Assembly (NCBI GenBank): GCA_026315105.1
Contig: CM048747.1
Coordinates: 277,465,491-277,529,490 of the forward strand
Reading direction: 5' to 3'
From: Locusta migratoria
Lineage: Eukaryota; Arthropoda; Insecta; Orthoptera; Acrididae
DNA length: 64,000 nucleotides
The notes beneath the pieces are model-generated. The model was not told where the DNA came from. It saw nothing but the letters and a program-made list of their open reading frames with translations, and made no database searches. Below, in pieces: positions 21,205 to 31,068 of this stretch; positions within the stretch are counted from its first letter, which is position 1, and each line of letters starts with the position of its first letter. The translations under genes and the position numbers were made by a program.

Positions 21205-22745
21205 TTACAGTACAGAAATTGAGGTCTCTACTGTTTTCCTGAAGAGAGTCATCATCATCATCATTTTGCAACTCCAGTTTCCCGGGTGTGATGTACAAGC
21301 GCTTGTCATCTCCTGTCTACATACATCTTCTGTTCCAGAATGTCTTCCCATTTGTGTCCTTTCTTCTTCACATCTGATCTTACAGTCTCTATCCAGCATT
21401 TCCTTCATCTTCCCCGTGGTCTTCTTCCTATGAGGTTGAGGTTGAAATACTTTTTACCAGGTCTTTCACTATTCATTCTCATTAAGTGCCCACACCACTG
21501 AAGTCTATATTTCATTACAATGCTGGTGACAGGAACTTCAATACCAGTTACTTTTCTATTCACCTCATTCCTAATTTTATCCTGCCTGGATGTTTGATTC
21601 ATAGTTCTAATGAATCTCATTTCCATTGCCTGAATTCCACTGAGATCTCAGTTTAGTAGGGTACATGTTTCTAAGCCGTATGTAAGGACTGGAACGAAAT
21701 AGGTATGGTACATGGTTGCTTTTGCTTTTTGTGGCATTTTATCAAACCAGAGAAGATTCCTTATTTGAATGTAAAAACAAGATGCATTCTGTGTTCTGCT
21801 GAGTATTTCCTACTTAACGGTGTTGTCTTTAAAGATCATGCTTCCTAGGTATTTGAAATGAGAAACAGATTCTACTTTGGCCCCATCTAGAAATGTATTT
21901 GATGATGTTCCTTGCCTGTTGATGGTCATTACTACTGTCTTTGTATTACTTATCTTTAGTCCAAAATTTTTGAATGTGTTGTTCCAATCATTCAGTTTCC
22001 TCTATGCTTCAGCTTTTGTCTCTCCCCATACCATCAAATCATCAGCAAAAACAAAGGCATTAGGTTGGAGTGGTGATAGGGCACAACCTTGCTGGACACC
22101 TCTCTGTTTCAAACATTCTGATCGTCCGTTGCTTATCTGGACACAGCTATAACACTTTTGGTATAGCATTTTGACTTTATCAATCAGATACTTTGGCACC
22201 TTTAGGTTTTCCAAACATTCCCATATCGTGCTTCAAGGAACACTGCCATATGCTTTTTTTATGTCTACAAATTTAATAATAAGATTTCTTCCATATTCCC
22301 AAAACTTTTCTGTTAGCATTCTTATTGAAAAAAAAAGATCCATAGTACCTAGGTCTTTCAAATGTTCAAATGTTTGTAATTCTATCGGACCAAACTGTGT
22401 GGTCATCAGTCCATAGCTTACAAACTACTTAAACCTAGGTAAACTAACCTACGGACAAACACACACACCCATGCCCAAGGGAGGACTCGAACCTGCACGG
22501 CAAGCAACCGCGCGCTCCGCAGCGAGACGCTTTAGACCGCTCGGCTACTCCACCGCGGCACCTAGGTCTTTCCTGAATCCATGTTGTTCTTCCTCAAGCA
22601 AGGGTTCAACTACCTTTCTAAGTCTCACTTCTATGATCTTTTCTAACAGCTTCAGTGTGTGGGACAGCAGTGTGATGCATCTGTAGTTTCCACATTTTTG
22701 CCGATTGCCCTTTATGAACTTCTCCTGAAGAGAGTATAAAGAAAG
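21205..22745 (-). mobile_element. LINE remnant (reverse transcriptase), split by a SINE
   Basis: Reading leftward: an RT start region (NRQKCGNYRCITLLSHTLKL, then an EEEQHGF block) near 22740-22570, a SINE interruption (22361-22559), KAYG-SVP-like and VPKYLIDKVKMLYQKCYSC near 22340-22130, GVQQGCALSP, then AFVFADDLMVWGE (FADD catalytic box) near 22060, and a C-terminal RLQWCGHLMRMNSERPGKK block at 21405-21626. Motif order is that of a non-LTR RT; frameshifts and internal gaps show it is dead. Confidence 0.78.
22361..22559 (-). mobile_element. tRNA-derived SINE inserted in LINE
   Basis: On the minus strand: GCCGCGGTGGAGTAGCCGAG start, GGTTCGAGTCC B box, GT-rich middle, and an end shared with the other SINE copies. 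The 13-bp TSD is ACCTAGGTCTTTC (22348-22360 and 22560-22572). It interrupts the RT region of the LINE at 21205-22745 and so is younger than it. Confidence 0.92.
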
Positions 22746-22749
22746 GCGA

Positions 22750-23119
22750 GTATTTCAACAAATTACATAAAAAAGCTAAATGATGCATCTTACTTCTTAG
22801 TGGTCTTACATTCTAAATGCTTAAAAAAATGAAGTCTGTAGATCAAATTCATACTAAGTAGTAGATACCTGATAATGGTGTAAGTAAAATGATCAGTTCC
22901 ACACCCTAGAGCCTTCAAATGTGAATTTCTCAAAAATTGTTAGAATTAGGGCAGCACTATTTAGCAGTTTTGGCATTAAGACCATGCACCAAATGTGACT
23001 AAATTCTGAAGTGGTCATCTTTTCATAGGGCGCCCAGATGTCTCATATTTCACAGGATCATCCCTTATTTAGCATAAGTATCCCTTCTTTAACATAAGTA
23101 TCCCACTATTGATACTGGT
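22750..23119. other. intron sequence, nothing recognised
   Basis: No coding region or element ends recognised. Confidence 0.5.
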
Positions 23120-24110
23120 CCTTGTTAGTTATTTTGTGCCGAGTAAGGGTATTAAAGGTAAGGTGACTGACTTTCCAGAATATAGCAGGTGAAACAGTTG
23201 ATATCACCATGGATGTTCTTGGTAAATGTTATCTCAGGGGTAAAATTGTTGCATGCTGTGGGGGCAACTGCATCATAAACTTTGAAAGAGCAGAAAGAGA
23301 GACAAAACAATGTTTCGGATGACTTAAATCTTTGTGTAGAGCAACATTGGCAGTGTAGATTGTGCAGCACATGTAGTGTATATTGCAGGGCAAACCGGTG
23401 CTGATATTCTCCAAACAAACATTGAAACCATTGTGAACAAATTTGTTCAATATTTCCTCATATATTCCATTTATGTAGAAAAACTAAAAGACTTTTGCAT
23501 TTTTCCTGACATGGAATACAACAGGTGCTATGCAGTGTCAAAATCAGCTGGCTATCCATGGAACTTTGTCAACAACAAAAACTACTGAGGCAGCAGATAT
23601 GTCAGCAATGGCATTTTAAAGCAGTTAGAAATAGTTAAATTGAGACAGGAGGAAAACATTGATAAGTACATTGCAAAAAGGTGGATTGCTGTCGGATTCT
23701 GTTTTCTTTGGCATTTCAAGCGTATTTTACGAGACATTCATTGATTATTTTGATAAATGGGTTCATCCATCTCATGTGCTGAAACCATTTAACTGGGTTC
23801 AGCTCAAATACCTTCTCTGGAAGTCTGTTCAGCAAAATCTTAAAACTTGCGCAGAATTTGATGAAGATGTTTTGAGATAAGAGCAGCTTTTTGAAGAAGT
23901 GAATGGTGTTAAAATTTTACGTGAGGTGAAAATTCATGAATTGATAACTGAAGTATATTGGTGAAAAGTGGTCTCTCATTTTCAACTTACTTGTATCTGA
24001 AGGTATCAGTTGCAAAAACTTTCACTTCATTACAGGGTTTGTGCTAGCTCTATCCAATACAAATGCTGCTGCAGAAAGTGTTCATCACAAATAGTTTACA
24101 AGTCATTAAA
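23120..24110 (+). mobile_element. hAT transposase remnant
   Basis: Translated fragments follow a known insect hAT type: NFERAERETKQCF-like start, CAAHVVYIAGQTGADILQTN and ETIVNKFVQYFLIYSI, then VEKLKDFCIFPDMEYNRCYA in the open frame 23376-23588, HVLKPFNWVQLKYLLWKSVQ at 23659-23880, and a final region near 24040-24100 resembling the NAAVERVFS dimerisation motif (here in a broken frame). Terminal repeats were not identified. Confidence 0.65.
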
Positions 24111-24267
24111 AGAACAGATTTAGAGTGAAAACATGAAGAAAATAATCATAACAAAAACTAATTTTCATAAAACATATTTCTATGTTGCTTTTTATGAAAT
24201 TCTATATGGAAATATCAAATTTTCAATGACATATATTCTTCTGCAAACTATAATTCGGGGAGAAATA

Positions 24268-26165
24268 CAATAGTCTTGCTTAATTGACTTTCGCTCATCT
24301 GACATTTCATGTTATCTGACATGTAAGACAATTTATATTTACACCAGACTGTACTCTAACAGATCAAACAATAATGAGTCACACATTGTGAATAGAACTT
24401 TCTGCCACAACCCGGTCATTGTCGCAAGTGACTTACCCACGTCGTATGTAACATGTGCTGTCGGCTTCATGAAGAAAGAGGATGTTAGTGTGTATGAAAG
24501 ATAAATTGAAAGCAATTAAGAGATTCAACAATTAAATGTGGTCCAAAATTGTGGTGTTGCACATGTAACTGTAAGTGATTGGAAGAGAAACAAGAGTGGA
24601 CATACAAAAATGGTGTTCAGAGAGAGGGGCATCCAAAGCTTTAGAAGAAAGGAAAATCATGAAACCATGCGAGTGCCATTATCAGGATAAAGGTGTGCCA
24701 ATATCAGGGACAATATTTAATCAAAATGCCATGCAATTCTGTCACACGTTTAATGAAGGTGACCAATTGTACAGCTGGCAATGGCTGGATAAATCACTAG
24801 AAGAAGTATTTATGGAGAAATACTCTCAGCTAATAATAAATGAGTACACATTTCTAGAGAAAAGTTGCATGATTTAATTCATAGTAAAAATGTGAGCACA
24901 GAACAGCTGCTTAAATGTGACGAAAATGGCTGAAATTATAAAATGCTGTCATGAAACACACTTGGAGCTCCAGGGTACAAGTGAAATAAGGAAAGAGAAA
25001 ATTCTTGCTTGCAGTAATGCAGTAGAAAACCTGAAGTTTAAACTTCTTTTGATCAGGAAATCAAAGAAGCCAAGAGTTTTTAAAACCATTTCTAATCCTG
25101 CTTTGCCAGTTAAATATTATAACGAAAACAATGCTCGGAAGAGCTCAGAAATTTAATCATTTTACTATTAGATAATGACTCCATGCATCCCTGTGAAGAT
25201 GCATTGCAAGATGGTGAAATAAGAGCATTATTCCTGCCCCCCAAAGTTACGGCTATTTGTTAGCCTATGGTCCAAGATGTGTTGGTGAGGTTGAAAATAT
25301 ATTACCATATATAGCTTTTGTCATCTTTGATTGACACAACTGACCAAGGAGAAGATATGAGTGTGAAATTATATCTATTTTTTTAAACCTGTAAGACATG
25401 TCTTAAATTTTGGAAGTGTTGGTAAACTGTTGGGGCAGGTACAATTGCAAAGTCCTGGAAAAGCCTGTTTACACGCAGAAAAAGAGATATTCTGGCAAAT
25501 GAAGAAATTAGCACAGAAAAGACGGACATTATATTGCCTTTGCTGAAATAAATTCCTTGATGTGTATATGCAACTGATGAGGACCTTAATGAGTGGCTTG
25601 CCCTCTATGACCTGTATGACGCCACTGATGAAAACTTCGTTGGCGAATAAGCAGCAGAAGAGGAAGAGAAAAGAAACATAGTTGACATAGTTGATAAAGG
25701 TGGTGCCAAAATAATAAACTTTTTAAACAAAATTTAATATATATCATTCTCTTATGGTTTTAATTGTATTGCACAATGAAAGTAATTACTGTATCAGCTT
25801 TAACAATAATAAGACACCAGCAACCATTTGCAATATTGGTGTGAGTCTTCTGACAGAATGTGTGGTGCAGTCTTCTACATGTTTCTTATGTTTGATGTAC
25901 TTCTAAATTCCAGAAGATTCTTTCTATGTATGAATAGTGGAGCATTCCAAGGAGGAGGCAGTCTGTACTGAGTGTACGCTTGTGTTAGAAATAAACCTGT
26001 TCTAAGTATAACGTGTTGTGCTCTATTAACGACCAGCCTTCGAATTCTGGACCATCTGCAGTTTTCAATGTTACAATATTATTGTTTTTTGTTTCCCTAT
26101 TAACTGACATTCCAGGTAATCCAACATCTCCGCAGCCCATTTTTGTTGGATAATTGAGACTGCAC
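24268..26165 (+). mobile_element. Tigger/Jerky-type pogo transposon, decayed, with solo LTR inside
   Basis: The left end reads CAATAGTCTTGCTTAATTGA preceded by TA; the right end near 26140-26165, reverse-complemented, reads TGCAGTCTCAATTATCCAAC, similar to Tigger ends. Coding remnants: VIGRETRVDIQKWCSERGAS and PISGTIFNQNAMQF (24575-24877, DNA-binding and CENP-B-type domains), a lysine-rich segment 24917-25156, then LFLPPKVTAICQPMVQDVLV (DDE-domain end) near 25225, and a DEDLNEWLA tail near 25580. Frameshifted throughout. A solo LTR at 25837-26075 was inserted later. Confidence 0.78.
25837..26075 (+). mobile_element. solo LTR of the 5128-8561 family
   Basis: Starts TGGTGTGAG, ends GTTACA and is flanked by ATAT (25833-25836 and 26076-26079), the same 4-bp duplication as the full element. 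Shares CTACATGTTTCTTATG, GTGGAGCATTCCAAG-like, AATAAACCTGTTCTAAG and CTGCAGTTTTCAATG blocks with the LTRs at 5128 and 8256. Most of the tRNA-like module has been lost: the GTGTGGTGCAGT start is followed directly by the later LTR sequence. Confidence 0.85.
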
Positions 26166-26179
26166 AGTTAGTAAGCTGT

Positions 26180-27196
26180 GTAAGTATAATAATAATTGTG
26201 TAGGCTATTTGTGACCACAGTAAACACTATATATTTATGTAATTATTAATGCAATTTATTTGCCTTTCTTTAGTGCAAGTATGTTCAATTATTTTTTGCA
26301 TTTGATTGGTTATGTCTTCTTTTGTGAATTGCTGTATGTTTAGTTTGTCCCCTCCAATACCCTGTAATAAACGTGTTTCAAATTCTTTCTGCAATGAAAT
26401 ACTTTTCATGTTGTGGTAACCATTTTTTACTCAAAAGTCACACTTTCTACCAACAACACTCAGTACTAAAAAAGAAGTGTTTTTGAGACAATCAAACGTA
26501 AATAAAAAAATCACCAAATATTACACATCAGTTTACTTTCTTGCCATACTATGTGTGCATTAATTCATGTGTTTGTCTGTGTTAATGAATGACACCAGTC
26601 AGTCATATTGTATAAGCTCTAAGTACTGACTATCATGCTAATGATGCCATGGGTAAAGGCAACATTTGGTATCACAAATGTATGAGCAAATGATACACTC
26701 CACAGTCATGATTTTAATCTCATGGAAGACAGGGTCCATAGTGCCAAACCAAGCTGTGTTGCAATAGCAATCTGGTTTCCAAATCTGCAACTATGGTAGT
26801 ATTTTGGCCTGTTTTACAGTGTATGTTTTATGACATTATGTGCCATCCTTTTCAAAATTGCCACTTTTCTCAGAGTCTTTTCCATCACATCACAGTAGCT
26901 ATCTCCTTTAGTTAGTCAATTGCAAAATCAGTTATCATTTTCAGTTCAAACTGTACTGTACTTTGCCATTGTTAGATTATGCAACAACTTTATATTAAAC
27001 ATATCTTGATAGGTAGGTATTGTTATAATGTGTGTCCTGTATTTTGATTTTGGAAAACTAGTCACCCTATCTTATTACGCTGTGCGAGATTCTCGGAATG
27101 ACCCAAACATCTTGACTTGAATTTAAAACTAACAACAGATTTCGCAAATAATAAAGCTTTTGTTTTAAATTTTATTATAATTACAAATGTATCAAA
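26180..27196. other. intron sequence, nothing recognised
   Basis: No coding region or element ends recognised; the minus-strand 60-codon frame at 26227-26409 has no recognisable domain. Confidence 0.5.
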
Positions 27197-27202
27197 ACTC
27201 AC

Positions 27203-27602
27203 CCAACATTCCAAAGCATATGGCATCACCAACGCTTACCACAACTGCCATGCCAACCCAACTCAAAATCATTAGTAGGAAAAACAACCAGAACTGGTAA
27301 AGCCCAGCAACATCACCAATTTCTTCATTTACAGTAATCATATTGTTAATCACAGTATTGTTACAAAATGTGTCACACATTAAATGTCTCACAGCACTGC
27401 AGGAGGGGTTGAGTACATCACTGTTCATCAGTTTTACTTCATGCACAGGGAAGTACAAACAAGAATCCACAGAAGTTGTGTGATTTAAGCTTGCCACAGC
27501 TGTCATACTGAGACTGTTTGTTTGATTCTTGCAATAGTCCGACACATTCCAGTACTTGCACATGTCTGCAAACATCGCTGGATCTGTTACGCTACATGTC
27601 AT
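27203..27602 (-). CDS. MFSD6: MFSD6-like gene, coding exon 3
   Basis: The acceptor TTTACTTTGCAG precedes the exon at 27602 and the donor is TTGG|GTGAGT at 27203. The exon is phase 0 in and phase 1 out. It codes residues 144-276: a large extracellular loop with many cysteines and potential N-glycosylation sites (NVS, NQT, NHT), then ALYQFW-type sequence (here LYQFWLFFLLMILSW), a transmembrane helix, and GDAICFGMLG. The last base joins GT of exon 4 to make a glycine. The intron upstream is 17.6 kb. An in-frame ATG is the first codon of the exon but is an internal methionine, not a start. Confidence 0.92.
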
Positions 27603-27889
27603 CTGCAAAGTAAACATCAAAAGTTAAAAAACAGACACTTTTAATTTGAAAAAAAAAAATCAGTCAGTATATGTATACTACAAAGTATGCACATAAGATC
27701 ATACTATTTTTGAAAATGGCAATGACGTTACACTGACATGAAACAGTAGGTTTATAAACAATCTGTCAAATCCAGACACACAGGGTTAATCACAAATTTC
27801 AGGCAAACCTTCATTAATTCTGTGTGGTGCTAGTCAGTTTCATTTGGAGATCCTTTACAATATTTAACTTCAAGTTCATGAAGAATGAA

Positions 27890-28142
27890 GGGAAGATTAG
27901 GATTTAATGACCAGCCGACATTGTGGTCATTAGAGACAGGGCACACACACACTGAAAGTTTTCTCAAATATGGGAATAGAAATTGGCCTTGCCCTGTGAA
28001 AGGGACCATCGTGGCATTTGTCTGGAGTGGTTTAGGGAAATCACAGAAAACCTAAATAATGATGGTTGGAGGCAAGTTTGAATTGCTGTGCTCCTGCATG
28101 GGAGTGCAATGTGTTACTACTGTGTCACCTTGCTCGGTTGTC
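27890..28142 (-). mobile_element. SINE-like repeat, second family
   Basis: On the minus strand it starts CCGAGCAAGGTGACACAGTA (A-box-like region of a tRNA) and continues through a GTTTTCTGTGATTTCCCTAA block to GGCCAATTTC-like and GGTCATTAAATCC-like ends. The same body, more decayed, occurs at 30893-31040. It resembles a SINE family I associate with orthopteran genomes; that association is from memory. Confidence 0.6.
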
Positions 28143-28619
28143 GAATTCACGAGGATCATTGCGTAAACTGAAGCAGAAGTGGGAATTTGGACTGAGGGTG
28201 TATGTGTGTAAGAGTAAATCTACAAAATAGTGCATAATGATGAGCATAACTTCCTGGGGAGCAGAAGGCCAAGGTTCAAGTCCCATCCTTGGTAACATTT
28301 TTCACAACAATGCTTCAGTACACATATACACATCAAGTAAGCTATTGTCTAAGTAAATGTACAGTCTTATTAAACATCTAAACTGATTACCATAGAGACC
28401 AAGTCCAAGGCAATACTTATCTTATTACTTCAAACAATATGCAAATGGGAAATTTGAAGAACCTCAGAGTGTACAAAGTTAAAAGGAGGCTCTCAGTAGA
28501 GGCAGAGGAAGTGAAGACAGTGGTGCTTGAATGCTTGATAGTTGCAGCTGAACATTTGTATGCACTGTTTCACAACATGAACTCATAAAAAAGTAAGTAA
28601 ATAAATTAAATAAAAATGC
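28143..28619. other. intron sequence, possible tRNA-like trace
   Basis: No gene recognised. GGTTCAAGTCCCATCC near 28273 is a B-box-like sequence with a G-rich stretch upstream, perhaps a relic of another tRNA-derived repeat. Confidence 0.35.
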
Positions 28620-29035
28620 AGGTCACACAGGTTATGACAGACAATGTTGAGAGACAATTTGCCAAATCTTTGTAGAGTTTGTTACGTATTCATTACATTT
28701 CCATGGAAGTGTAGGTATGGAAGTCTAGCTTTGGCACAGAAAGGGGTGAATTATGCTGCCACAAGTCTTTGGTCACCTACGAAACAGCGTCAAAAGCCTG
28801 GCAGATAGCAAACAAGCATTTAAAAATAAATTAAAAGAATTTCTGAATGGCAAATCCTCCTACACTACAGATGAATTTTTAGATATAAATTAGTAAATCT
28901 GAAAAAAAAATAGTGTCATGTAATATTTAGTACAAAGTAATAATTTGTAAAGACACCTTTCATTAACCTGACACATTCCACATCATTACAAAGTGTTGTA
29001 TTCTATGGAACAAGTACTAATCTAATCTAATCTCA
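28620..29035 (+). mobile_element. LINE 3' end with (TAATC)n tail
   Basis: A frame near 28745 reads EKGVNYAATSLWSP, the C-terminal block of Jockey-like insect LINEs, followed by a 3' UTR containing GACACATTCCACATCATTAC and GTTGTATTCTATGGAACAAG and a short TAATC repeat tail (29015-29035). 5'-truncated, no RT present. Possibly the same family as the fragment at 480-1399. Confidence 0.65.
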
Positions 29036-29365
29036 GGTTCACAGTGGGCTGTACCACTCTTAACAGCATTGAAGAATGCTGTAACATAATGTAGGTTTTC
29101 ATGTAATTTATTAGTTTATATATCTATAGATGGCACAAGACATGACAAATCAGCTTTCCAGTGGAGCTCAATGAGAAAATAAATAACCTTCAAGTAGCCA
29201 TTAATGATGGATCTCCAACTTGAAGTAATTGATACAGTGTGACAAGGAATATTAAGACAGTCTACATTTCTCAAAGTGTTTCTCTTAAGATCGATTTACT
29301 TGTTTACACAAGACTTCAGATGGCCTCCCACTCCTTTCCTGAGACTATGGAGGAAGTACAGTAAT

Positions 29366-30077
29366 CCCTGCTCATATGCCTGCACTCACCTTTTGTTCAC
29401 AGAGCACATTTATTGTGAAGCCCTGCTCATATGCCTGCACTCACCTTTTGTTCACAGAGCACATTTATTGTGAAGCCCTGACAGCCTGAGATAACAACAT
29501 CCAGTAAACTTGTACTTGGCTTTACAGTCTGCAACCACACAATGTCTGTACATTAGCCTACCAAGGACTGAACTCTTTGTAAGACAATCTTGGCACAGCC
29601 AGAACCACAGACGAGTCAGAGCTTCTGAACCTTAGAGCCTGATGTCAATACTATCAGCTTGCACACTAATCAATTGTCAGCTGAGTCCTCAATCTCTATC
29701 ATCATTTAGCAGACAGTTTGTCTTCGTATACAGAATTAATCTGTTACTCTGCTCATATGCCTGCACTCACCTTTTGTTCACAGAGCACATTTATTGTGAA
29801 GCCCTGACAGCCTGAGATAACAACATCCAGTAAACTTGTACTTGGCTTTACAGTCTGCAACCACACAATGTCTGTACATTAGCCTACCAAGGACTGAACT
29901 CTTTGTAAGACAATCTTGGCACAGCCAGAACCACAGACGAGTCAGAGCTTCTGAACCTTAGAGCCTGATGTCAATACTATCAGCTTGCACACTAATCAAT
30001 TGTCAGCTGAGTCCTCAATCTCTATCATCATTTAGCAGACAGTTTGTCTTCGTATACAGAATTAATCTGTTACTCTG
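29366..30077. repeat. 326-bp tandem duplication containing a 55-bp repeat
   Basis: 29423-29748 is repeated at 29749-30074 (matching on to 30077) with no difference seen. The first 55 bases of the unit (from CTGCTCATATGCCTGCACTC) occur once more immediately upstream at 29368-29422, giving three copies of the 55-mer. The short open frame at 29276-29473 only reads across this repeat. No domain recognised. Confidence 0.9.
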
Positions 30078-30869
30078 AAATGGTGCTTGATAAGTAGGGG
30101 AGAAGTATGGGAAATTAAGTTGTGAGGGCAGGTTGTGAATCTCGCCTGGCTCATTCATTGAGTGGGACATTGTGTGCAAAATCCAAGTTTCTGGTTTAAA
30201 GGTCAAGCACAGCATACGGGTTTGAATTTATCCATACCTGTACTCTATCACCTCAAAGTGGCTTCTGCTATCAATATAATTTCGGCCATCTCAGTTTCAA
30301 AAGGATGCAGTGTGTGGAACAAATGACTGTCAGTAAGTCCACATACAATTTATAATTTCTTATTGAAAACACTTTGCTAACTGTGTGTGGGGGGAAGAAA
30401 TATGTTAAGCAACTATTCTTGGTTCATGCTCTCTACACAATTTTAACAGCAATCCTCTCCTTATAAGGGAAACTCTCCATCAGACTCCTCTTTCAGATTT
30501 AGTGGTAAGTTGACACAGTGGATAGTCCATCAAAAACGGAACACAGAACTAGCTTAAAACCAGTAAGAAAGTGTACAAAACTGAAAAAAGAAGCAAAATA
30601 GAAAGAGTGAATATTTCAAGCTAGAGGTAAGGAACATTAAGAAACCAGGCAGAGGCATGCTGTTGTGGTTGTGATCATGATGGACTGGAGATATATGTTC
30701 AAAGTTCCATCAAGCTTAATATTTTCATTTGTTGTTTATTACAAAATTATGAACTATCCATTTAGTCATTGATGTCTGTGTTCTCTTTTTGTAACATTGG
30801 AGGAAGATTAGAGTTGAACATCATGTCAACGACAGCAACCTCATCGGAGACAGAGCAAAGGCTCCGATT
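30078..30869. other. intron sequence, nothing recognised
   Basis: No coding region or element ends recognised. Confidence 0.5.
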
Positions 30870-31040
30870 CTTTTTTTTTTTTTTTTTTTTTTAAAGTTGG
30901 GGAAGGAAATTGGCATGCCTTTTGAGTGATTCAGGGAAATCATGAAAAATGTAAATAAGGATGGCTCGAGAGTGGTTTGAACTGCCGTCCTCTTCAATGA
31001 GAATACAGTGTGTTACCTCTGTGGCACCTCGCCCAGCGTA
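30870..31040 (-). mobile_element. SINE-like repeat, second family, with T run
   Basis: On the minus strand the start is GCGAGGTGCCACAGAGGTAA-like, followed by a GGCAGTTCAAACC-like B box, a GATTTCCCTGAATCACTC block and an end of about 22 A (T run at 30871-30892 in the plus strand). Same body as 27890-28142, in the same orientation. Confidence 0.6.
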
Positions 31041-31068
31041 ACCTTGGAAACTGTCATACTATACATTA

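Noticed and set aside
29366..30077. CRISPR-like or satellite array
   Set aside because: Only two large units plus one partial, with no regular spacers; it is a tandem duplication in a eukaryotic intron.
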